From positions 1,963,001 through 2,027,000 of the forward strand of contig NZ_OY776414.1 of assembly GCF_963675585.1 (NCBI RefSeq): a stretch of 64,000 nt of DNA. The letters run 5' to 3'. This DNA is from an uncultured Draconibacterium sp. Its GTDB lineage: Bacteria > Bacteroidota > Bacteroidia > Bacteroidales > Prolixibacteraceae. The first letter of the stretch is position 1. Each line of letters opens with the position of its first letter. Below, one piece after another: positions 33,905 through 41,348 of this stretch. The position numbers were made by a program, and so were the translations under genes. Below the pieces are notes generated by a model. It saw only the letters and a program-made list of their open reading frames with translations, was not told the origin of the DNA and made no database searches.

Positions 33905-36900
33905 TTATTTCAAGGTAACATCAAGATATACAGAATGTCGTCCATACGTGTCGTAAAATGGCTTAAAAACAACCCCGTCAATATTGAACAGCAACTGTTC
34001 CGGATCGCCTGAAATCGATTTACTGATATCACGAGCATCTAGTATAATTTTACGCCAATCTTTACGTGGTTCTTCTTCTTGGGCTGCAAGTAAAACAGGC
34101 CCGTAAAACAAACTGGCAATATTCTGCTGATCCATAACCGGTTCTAAATAAAAAGAAAAAGGCATGCGTAACTCAATGGTATCCCCGTCTTTCCACTTAC
34201 GTTTTAAAGTAAGGTAACTTCCGGGTTGGGCAGCCACTTTTTCCACTTTCCCGTTAATCTTAACCTCAAAACCTTTAGTTGCCCAATGTGGCACACGCAC
34301 ATTCATCTCAAAAGTAGCATTTCCATTAATGGTTAACAGCGTGTAATCTTCATTCGGGAACGCCGTTTTTTGAGTTACCGTTATTTTCTTATCTGTCCAG
34401 TTTAAAGTAGAAGGTACGTATAGGTTTACATACAAAGCTTTGTTGTCGGCACTTTTAAAATAGATCGAGTTCTGAAGTTTTGTGCTACTCTCGAGTGCAG
34501 TTCCGTTACAACAGGTAAAACCATGCATATCGGAATTACCAAAATGTTTTACAGAGCCCGGCCTTAAAGGCACGTGATACGTATTTGCCGGAGAATCTTC
34601 GGCAACCGAAGCCAGAATATGGTTGTACAATCCCCGTTCGTAATAATCCATAAGTTCGGCACGATGATCGAAAAGAAACAGATTCCTGCTTAATTTTAGC
34701 ATGTTATAGGTAGCGCAGGTTTCATTCTGTCCACCTGCCGAAAAACCATTTTCGTAAAGTGTTGCAGGCTCCTTCGTAAAACATTCTGCATTTGCAGGAT
34801 TGCTGGCTCCGGCCACACCACCAATGCTATACATATAATCGTTGGTGGTCATATCCCAAAAGTTATCGGCAATATGATAGTATTCCGGCATTTCAGAATC
34901 ACGATACACTTCAAGTGCTCCCATAATTTGTGGTATGTGCTGGTTGGCATGTAATCCGCGGAACATATCCACATTTTTTGCCAATCCGTGAGAATGTGCG
35001 GCGTCGCCATAAAATACCCTGATATTATCAAATAACTGTGCAGTTTCCATGTAACGCTGTTCGTCAGTCAGGCGATAAAGCCGGGCCATCGCTTCGTTCA
35101 TTCCTCCAAATTCGCCGGCAATGTAACTGTTCCACATACTAATAAGCGTATTAGTTGGCAGCTGACTTAAACGGGCATGTACCCAGTTGCCCATACCTTT
35201 GGCTATTTCCAGCGCCTTTTTATTGCCGCTTACCTCGTAAATATCCATTAACCCGGCAAGTATTTTATGCAAAGTATAGTAAGGAGCCCACACTTTACTA
35301 TTGTCTGTTCCGTATTTGGCACCGTTTTCAAGCATAATAAACTGGTCTGGCGGATAGGCGCTTATAAATCCTTTGCCCCAGTTCCAGTAATCGGTTCGAA
35401 TGCCTTCTTCAGTTAAATCCGAATCGAAATCAGATTTACCCGGTCCCGGTGGTACTGCACTCGGGTCTTCCACACATTCTCCTCCTGCTGTTTTTGGCTG
35501 CCCCGATAACAAAGACAGTTTATACAAAGTGTTCACCATATACTCCATTTTACCGGAAAAATTAGCCTGGAGAGATGCATCGTAAGCTGTACTTGCATAG
35601 GCCTGAGCAATTCCGCTCAAATAATGCCCGCTTGCATGGCCTCGCAATTTCGTTTCCTGACTGTCCCATACTCCCAGTGGTTCTGCGCCTTCAGGCTGTT
35701 TCTGGCCAAAAGCATTCCGAAACATATAAAGGAAATCGTCGGGATTTGTGGTTGCAAGTCCTTGTAAAAATTTATCGCGGTTTTCTATAAACTTTGTCTT
35801 GTGATTGTGAATGTCTTCATTCAAAGTCACCTGGTTAAGTTCAAAAACTTCCAGGCTGCGCTCCGGTGCCACGCCCTGCTTTTTATTGCTTACCGTAACA
35901 ATGGCTTTGGGATGAATATCTGTTCCCGAAACACGTCCGGTAACTGTATATTTTCCTGGATTGAGCACAGAACTGTTGTCTTCGGGTGCCGGCCAAATCA
36001 CTCTTACATCCGGCCCTTCAATATTTTTGTTGTAAACGCCATGCACATAACGTGGCAAGCGAGGAAGCACTCCAACAACTGTTTCCACATGAATATCCGG
36101 CACTTCGGCAAGAAACGAGTTATACAACTGCGGAGTGGTTTCCGGAAACTTTGGTAAACTGCGGTCGCGCTCTTTTCGGGTTCTAACTACTGTTTCTTCT
36201 ACTTTTAGTGCATTGTTGTGTATACTTTCAATTTGGTTTTCGCTTAAAGGAATTCTGTAAATCCGAAAATCAAACAATCGGGCATTTAAACTCTGATTAT
36301 CAGAAGACAATGATTTCCCGATATAAAGCTTATTATTTTTAACTGAATTATTGTCGAAAAGTTGGCTTAGTTCCATTTCAACATTATTTGTTTCGCTTAC
36401 CAGCTTTCCGTTGACGTGTACACGTAAGGTTTTTTCGGGAATATCAATAACTACTGCCAGATGATTCCATGTATTTGGCACTAGTGCGGGCGCTTTTGCA
36501 AGGAAATTTCTATTGCCTGTTACCACCTGAGCCTGCAAACCAGAATCATCAGTTGATGATATCTGAACACAAAAATGATCTTGTTCGTTTTTCCCAAAAT
36601 CAAAAAATACCTGTTTCTTGTCCTGCGAATTCAGAAAAATCCACCCACTGATACTTAACGATTCCTCGCCTCTTACCAATCCTCCGGGAAGCGAAACAAA
36701 AGTATCTTCATCGCCCGATAAAGAAAGTACTTTTCCAAACTGCTTGTCGTCGATAAATTTAAAACCGGCTCCCTGAATACTTCCGTGCAAATTATTACGC
36801 GACCAATCTTTTGCAGTGCCATTAAATGTGTAACGGGCAATTAATGCTGTTTCTCCAATTCCGTCAAGAATCTGGTCACCGTTTTGAGCAAACATAGATG

Positions 36901-37057
36901 TTGGACTAAAGGCAAAAAAACAGAGCACAATGCCAATTACTACCTTATTAATTTTTACACGATTTAAGAAATTGGTTTTGGCGGTTTCGTGCGGAACCCG
37001 CATGGGCGATTGAATCATCCCTGTTTGTGTTTTTAATGTATTTGCCCGTTTCATCAT
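33905..37057 (-). CDS. Large secreted LamG-Ig-DUF1680 protein, GH127/GH146-type beta-L-arabinofuranosidase
   Basis: From the ATG at 37057 it has about 1050 residues. A long N-region precedes a signal peptide (VVIGIVLCFFAFSPTSMFAQ). A LamG domain spans about 65-275 (ARYTFNGTAKDWSRNNLHGS, VHVNGKLVSE). A Big_4-like Ig segment follows (YTVTGRVSGTDIHPKAIVTV). The DUF1680 alpha/alpha barrel starts near 400 with LRGHASGHYLSGIAQAYAS, ETCATYNMLKLSRNLFLFD, and GFTCCNGTALESSTKL. The cysteine pair CCNG is the counterpart of the catalytic cysteine site of GH127/GH146. Starts at 37099 (TTG), 37054 and 37018 are alternatives; the last has AGGG directly before it. Confidence 0.85.
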   Translation of the reverse strand: MMKRANTLKTQTGMIQSPMRVPHETAKTNFLNRVKINKVVIGIVLCFFAFSPTSMFAQNGDQILDGIGETALIARYTFNGTAKDWSRNNLHGSIQGAGFKFIDDKQFGKVLSLSGDEDTFVSLPGGLVRGEESLSISGWIFLNSQDKKQVFFDFGKNEQDHFCVQISSTDDSGLQAQVVTGNRNFLAKAPALVPNTWNHLAVVIDIPEKTLRVHVNGKLVSETNNVEMELSQLFDNNSVKNNKLYIGKSLSSDNQSLNARLFDFRIYRIPLSENQIESIHNNALKVEETVVRTRKERDRSLPKFPETTPQLYNSFLAEVPDIHVETVVGVLPRLPRYVHGVYNKNIEGPDVRVIWPAPEDNSSVLNPGKYTVTGRVSGTDIHPKAIVTVSNKKQGVAPERSLEVFELNQVTLNEDIHNHKTKFIENRDKFLQGLATTNPDDFLYMFRNAFGQKQPEGAEPLGVWDSQETKLRGHASGHYLSGIAQAYASTAYDASLQANFSGKMEYMVNTLYKLSLLSGQPKTAGGECVEDPSAVPPGPGKSDFDSDLTEEGIRTDYWNWGKGFISAYPPDQFIMLENGAKYGTDNSKVWAPYYTLHKILAGLMDIYEVSGNKKALEIAKGMGNWVHARLSQLPTNTLISMWNSYIAGEFGGMNEAMARLYRLTDEQRYMETAQLFDNIRVFYGDAAHSHGLAKNVDMFRGLHANQHIPQIMGALEVYRDSEMPEYYHIADNFWDMTTNDYMYSIGGVAGASNPANAECFTKEPATLYENGFSAGGQNETCATYNMLKLSRNLFLFDHRAELMDYYERGLYNHILASVAEDSPANTYHVPLRPGSVKHFGNSDMHGFTCCNGTALESSTKLQNSIYFKSADNKALYVNLYVPSTLNWTDKKITVTQKTAFPNEDYTLLTINGNATFEMNVRVPHWATKGFEVKINGKVEKVAAQPGSYLTLKRKWKDGDTIELRMPFSFYLEPVMDQQNIASLFYGPVLLAAQEEEPRKDWRKIILDARDISKSISGDPEQLLFNIDGVVFKPFYDTYGRHSVYLDVTLK

Positions 37058-37206
37058 CTTTGTTTGTGGTTCGGATAATCTATTTGTTGTTCGTTTCAAA
37101 ATTTAGGTCGTATTATACTTGGTTTATTTTGGTTCAAATATCTTTTGTTTGGTGCATTTAGGAAACAACAAATGTTTCGAATACTTGCACAGATGTTGGA
37201 ACTCAC

Positions 37207-37908
37207 TTAATAATTGGCCACACTTTGCAATTTTGGCGTATTCAGAAACACTATTTTTCTTCCCGGCAAATCAAGCAGCCTTTCATTTCTGAATTCAGAC
37301 ATTACTCGAATTAAAGACTCTGTAACCGTTCCGGCTCTGTTGGCCAAATCTTCTCTTGTAATAGAAATTTTTAAGGTGTTTAGTTCGTCAACGCCAAATT
37401 CTTCTTTCAAAGCGAGTAAGGTTTCTGCCGTTCTTCCCCGCACCGACTTTTGTGCAATATCCGTTAAAAGGTTATTTGATTCCCGAAGTTCTTTACACAA
37501 AAGCTGCATAATAAGCTGAGAAAATTGTCCGTTTGAAGAAAGTAAAGGAGCAATACTCTCGTAGGGAATTTGACATACAATTGTATCTTCCATAACCTTT
37601 GCGGAAGTGCAGGCCAACTCTCGGCTAATTAATGAACGGTAAGCAATTATATCGCCGGTTTTGGCAAAACGAATAATTTGAGGTTTGCCATTGGTTCCTA
37701 TTTTATACACTTTTACAACTCCTCTCAGAATACAATAAAAGTCGGAATGCCGGCTCCCTTCACGATAAATTACCGTTCCTTTTTTAAAACTTTTTCGGCT
37801 AGCTTCATATTCCAAAACATTAAGTTCCTGTTCCGATAACTTTTCAAACAAACTAAAATTCTTTAGTTGAAATGCCTTTGGTATTAATTCAGTTATTACA
37901 CTTTTCAT
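37207..37908 (-). CDS. Crp/Fnr family transcriptional regulator
   Basis: This 233-residue cytoplasmic regulator has a cyclic-nucleotide-binding-like domain (about 20-130, with GTVIYREGSRHSDFYCILRGVVKVYK) and a C-terminal winged helix with TREDLANRAGTVTESLIRVMSEF, the Crp-type recognition helix. No cysteine cluster for an iron-sulphur centre is visible. A rare textbook ribosome site, AGGAGG, lies eight bases before the ATG. It is encoded between a peptidase gene and the LamG-DUF1680 gene, so it may link this part of the block to a metabolic or redox signal. The ligand is unknown. Confidence 0.93.
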   Translation of the reverse strand: MKSVITELIPKAFQLKNFSLFEKLSEQELNVLEYEASRKSFKKGTVIYREGSRHSDFYCILRGVVKVYKIGTNGKPQIIRFAKTGDIIAYRSLISRELACTSAKVMEDTIVCQIPYESIAPLLSSNGQFSQLIMQLLCKELRESNNLLTDIAQKSVRGRTAETLLALKEEFGVDELNTLKISITREDLANRAGTVTESLIRVMSEFRNERLLDLPGRKIVFLNTPKLQSVANY

Positions 37909-37926
37909 ACAATCTTCCTCCTTTCA
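37909..37926 (-). promoter_or_regulatory. Consensus Shine-Dalgarno site of the Crp/Fnr gene
   Basis: Read on the - strand, AAAGGAGGAAGATTGT precedes the ATG, with AGGAGG (37917-37922) eight bases away. Bacteroidota genes usually lack such sites, and none as strong is seen before other genes in this window. Confidence 0.8.
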
Positions 37927-37943
37927 AAAATCATTTAACACCT

Positions 37944-38795
37944 CTACTCCTGAAACAAATTTGCACTTTGATGACACGACGGGCTGGTCTCAAATTCCGG
38001 AAAATAGCGACGAACAATGTCGTACAAATCTTTATCGTAAATTTTCATATCGGCTCGGGTATTTACCCAGTTGTGTTTCCCGTCGGGAGTTTCAACTTCG
38101 GCATTTACATTAAACCAGTTCTGAACACCTTCGGCCCAGTATTCCCAAATATTGGTGGCGGCGTAGGTATTTTTGTATTTGCCGTTTGCCATTGCTGCAT
38201 CCAGTTTTTCCTGCAACAAATTATTAAAAGTTGAATCGAGCGGAAGAATACCAACTCCGTGAATGGTGTGCGCAAATTCGTGAATAAGAATATCTTCGGC
38301 ATGGTACTTATCAATCTGATAACAAAGCAGATTTTCTTCGGCACAAGTGGTTAATGGCAAATGCATATCGCCACCCAATCCGCGTGCACGCACATCCCAG
38401 TTTAAAGTGGTATCGTTTGCTAAATGAGCATGCTCGGGAATATCGGTAGTACCTTCGTAACGGGCCATAATTCCAACACGGGTATTCATTTTCACCATTT
38501 GTTCCAGTACGTTTTCGGGTAAGCCGGATGTCATAAAATCGATGATTGAACAAGCCACAACAAAAGCCGAATCGGGAACTCTGTGCGAGCTTATAATATG
38601 TATGCCGTTTACATTGACATATTTTTTATAGAATGCATCGAATCCAAGTTCTTTTGGAGGCGCTGTAATTGTATAATCCTGTGAATTAGTGCCTGGTTTT
38701 TCTTTAGCCAGACTCAATACCGGAAGGCTTGTAAACAGTGCAAATAGAATGAATAAATACAGAACTGTTGCTGTAGGATTGTGTCTTCTTTTCAT
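37944..38795 (-). CDS. Uncharacterised secreted zinc-peptidase-like protein (HEFAH)
   Basis: This 283-residue protein has an N-terminal hydrophobic signal. The core reads SSHRVPDSAFVVACSIIDFM, RVGIMARYEGTTDIPEHAHL, RARGLGGDMHLPLTTCAEENLLC, ILIHEFAHTIHGVG (His172-Glu173 to His176) and NIWEYWAEGVQNWF. The HExxH helix followed by a distal EYWAEG glutamate fits a gluzincin-like metallopeptidase. I recognise the pattern as a widespread family without known function. It lies 35 bases before the Crp/Fnr gene and 36 after the S9 peptidase gene in transcription order. Confidence 0.8.
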   Translation of the reverse strand: MKRRHNPTATVLYLFILFALFTSLPVLSLAKEKPGTNSQDYTITAPPKELGFDAFYKKYVNVNGIHIISSHRVPDSAFVVACSIIDFMTSGLPENVLEQMVKMNTRVGIMARYEGTTDIPEHAHLANDTTLNWDVRARGLGGDMHLPLTTCAEENLLCYQIDKYHAEDILIHEFAHTIHGVGILPLDSTFNNLLQEKLDAAMANGKYKNTYAATNIWEYWAEGVQNWFNVNAEVETPDGKHNWVNTRADMKIYDKDLYDIVRRYFPEFETSPSCHQSANLFQE

Positions 38796-38831
38796 GATTT
38801 ACTATTTTACTATTGAAGATGGAGTTGAATA

Positions 38832-41078
38832 TTATTCTGAAATCCGGTTCCAGTCCGGTGTTTGCTCATTTAAAAAGTTTCGGATAAAAAAGTCTCTGCG
38901 TTTCTGCTCGCCGTAGGTTCCACCCAAAGTATGGTTTGTACCCGGTAATACAACCAGTTCAAAATCTTTTTTTGCATTGATAAGCGCATTAGCAACCTGC
39001 ATGGTTGAAGCCGGATCAACATTGTCGTCCATTTCTCCCACTATCAACATAAGTTTGCCTTTTAACAAATGGGCATTCTCCACATTTGAACAAGCTGCAT
39101 ATTCAGGCCCGATTGGGTAACCCATCCACTGTTCGTTCCACCAGATTTTATCCATGCGGTTGTCGTGGCAGCCACACGACGACACACCGGCTTTGTAGAA
39201 CTCAGGATGAAACAACAAACCAGCGAGCGTACTTTGACCTCCGGCCGAACCACCGAATAAACCTACCCGCGTAGTATCCATAAAACTGTATTTTTCGGCT
39301 GCGGCTTTAATCCACAAAATACGATCGGGGAAACCGGCATCTTTCAGGTTTTTGTAACAAACATCCTGGAAGGCTTTTGATCGGTTCGAAGTTCCCATTC
39401 CATCCATTTGCACAATAACAAAACCCAGCTCGGCAAGACTCGAAAATGCATAATTAACCGGTCTGAAACTTTTCTGTGCAAAGGAGCTGTGTGGCCCTGC
39501 ATAAATGTATTCGATAATTGGATACGATTTGGTTGCATCAAAATTTGTGGGGCGATAAATATTTCCCCAAATATCCGTTTTTCCATCGCGGGCTTTTGCC
39601 ACAAAAGGTTCAGGTGCTATCCAGCCCTTAGCCAGCAACCCGGAAATATCAGTTTTCTCCATTTCCAGCAATACTTTCGCATCTGAAGTGCGACGTAAAA
39701 CGGTAACAGGAGCAACATCAACTGTTGAGTATGTGTCGGCGAAATAATCAAATTGCTTCGAAAATACAAGCTCGTGATTCATTTTCTCCGGTGTTAAATC
39801 CATCAACTTACTACCGTCGAAATTTACCTTGTAACAATGCATGTAATACGGATCTTCGTTTTTGTTTTTTCCTGAACCGTAAAAAATTACCGATCTGTTT
39901 TTAACATCAACATGTACAACCTGACGTACCACCCACTCGCCTTTTGTAATTTGATTTTTTACCTCACCGCTTTTGGTGTCAATCAAATAAAGATGGTTCC
40001 ATCCGTCTCGTTCTGATGCCCAAATCATTTCATTGGTTTCTTCCAAATCGTAACGATAACGTTTTCCGCTGTAATCGATAAAAGTAGAGCTTTGTTCAGC
40101 TGCCAACACACGCGTTTTTCCGCTTTCTGCATTTACTTCAACTACTTTATAAGCCTGATGTCCGCGCTGGTTAAATTCGAAAGTAAAAGCCGAGCTGGCT
40201 TTGTTCCAGCCCGGTCTTGAAATTTCGTACTGGTGTTCGAAATCTTTTGTATCAACCGGAATTTGCTTTTTATTTTCCACATCAAAAAGTGAGGGATGTT
40301 TGATGGGAAGAGCATCACCCGGTTTAAGGTAATTGCGTTTGTGAAAGATGGGTTGTAACTGCGTTTTTGGTGATGATTCGACAAAATAAATTTCCCGTTT
40401 TTCGTTTGGGCGAACCTTGTTCACCGCCAGCTTTTTTGAATCGGGCGACCACGAAAAATACGATGAATAAAAATCGCCGGGCGAACCATCATAACTCAGT
40501 TGGTATTCATTTTTATCTTTAGTATTGCATATGTAAACGTTGTAATTTTTTATAAAAGCAGTATAAACACTGTCGGGCGAAACAACAGGATCGTTCCCCA
40601 TTTCATCAAAATCATCGTTCCAGTACGGCCTTGGTTTTGGAGCTTTCACCACCGAATCTTTTGTTACGGTATAATCCTGTAAATTGCAGGTCCAATGTGC
40701 ATCTTCAAATACAAAATGTATGTTTTCCGTTCCCGGTTCGAAGTCAATTTTGCGAAGTTGAAATTTTTCCGCTGATGTTTTTTTATCCAGTTTCTCGTTT
40801 AGCTTTAATACCAGTTTTTCGGTATCAAACAAGCTTTGTTTTGTTTTTGCTATTGCATCAACCAACTTGTATTCGTAACCATTTTTGGTTTTAACAACAT
40901 ACCAACAGGTAGCCGACGAATCGATCCAGTTTACCTCCGAAACCTGATTGTAAACCAGATCACTTAATTTCATTACAGAATCTGCCTTTTCATAATCTTC
41001 ACGGGTAATTTGTGCCGATGCCCAGGAACAAAAAAAACAGGTAAAAAAACAGCTAAGTGTCAAAAACCGTACTAACAT
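38832..41078 (-). CDS. Dipeptidyl peptidase IV-like serine peptidase (S9 family)
   Basis: This 748-residue exported enzyme has a signal ending WASAQ, a DPP-IV-type beta-propeller (about 40-480; YFSWSPDSKKLAVNKVRPNE, IWASERDGWNHLYLID) and an alpha/beta-hydrolase domain. The nucleophile Ser611 lies in GLFGGSAGGQS. The acid is in VGEMDDNVDP and the histidine in LPGTNHTLGG. DPP-IV enzymes remove X-Pro dipeptides, and this is well suited to proline-rich glycoproteins. It may therefore act on extensin-like backbones after arabinose removal; a general peptide role is equally possible. Confidence 0.93.
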   Translation of the reverse strand: MLVRFLTLSCFFTCFFCSWASAQITREDYEKADSVMKLSDLVYNQVSEVNWIDSSATCWYVVKTKNGYEYKLVDAIAKTKQSLFDTEKLVLKLNEKLDKKTSAEKFQLRKIDFEPGTENIHFVFEDAHWTCNLQDYTVTKDSVVKAPKPRPYWNDDFDEMGNDPVVSPDSVYTAFIKNYNVYICNTKDKNEYQLSYDGSPGDFYSSYFSWSPDSKKLAVNKVRPNEKREIYFVESSPKTQLQPIFHKRNYLKPGDALPIKHPSLFDVENKKQIPVDTKDFEHQYEISRPGWNKASSAFTFEFNQRGHQAYKVVEVNAESGKTRVLAAEQSSTFIDYSGKRYRYDLEETNEMIWASERDGWNHLYLIDTKSGEVKNQITKGEWVVRQVVHVDVKNRSVIFYGSGKNKNEDPYYMHCYKVNFDGSKLMDLTPEKMNHELVFSKQFDYFADTYSTVDVAPVTVLRRTSDAKVLLEMEKTDISGLLAKGWIAPEPFVAKARDGKTDIWGNIYRPTNFDATKSYPIIEYIYAGPHSSFAQKSFRPVNYAFSSLAELGFVIVQMDGMGTSNRSKAFQDVCYKNLKDAGFPDRILWIKAAAEKYSFMDTTRVGLFGGSAGGQSTLAGLLFHPEFYKAGVSSCGCHDNRMDKIWWNEQWMGYPIGPEYAACSNVENAHLLKGKLMLIVGEMDDNVDPASTMQVANALINAKKDFELVVLPGTNHTLGGTYGEQKRRDFFIRNFLNEQTPDWNRISE

Positions 41079-41224
41079 ATCGCATTTATTTAAGTTAAGT
41101 TCTAACTAAAATTCGTCTTGAATAATTCTTTTCTTTTAACTCTTAATTGCCTAAAGTTATCAAACCAGAATCTATTGAACCGAATAATTTCTGGAGAAAG
41201 GGCTATCCAAAAAGCAAATAACTT

Positions 41225-41300
41225 ATGCAAAACCGTCACCCTGAATTTATTTCTGGGTAATTTAATCAGCACATTAAGATTCTGAAACAAGTTCAGAATG
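41225..41300. repeat. REP-like palindromic intergenic repeat
   Basis: Two imperfect hairpin halves are present: GTCACCCTGAATTTATTTC with CTGGGT, and ATTCTGAA-ACAAG-TTCAGAAT (41279-41299, perfect eight-base arms). I recall this pair pattern as a dispersed intergenic repeat in several Bacteroidota genomes. It fills the 270-base gap before the S9 peptidase gene, where I see no gene. Confidence 0.5.
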
Positions 41301-41348
41301 AACTATTAAATACTTTCCAGACAACCTCTCCTTCAAATTTCTATTCTA

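Noticed and set aside
41102-41290. A 62-residue - strand open frame in the 270-base gap
   Set aside because: It is mostly the translation of the REP-like repeat, has no ribosome site and no recognisable motif.
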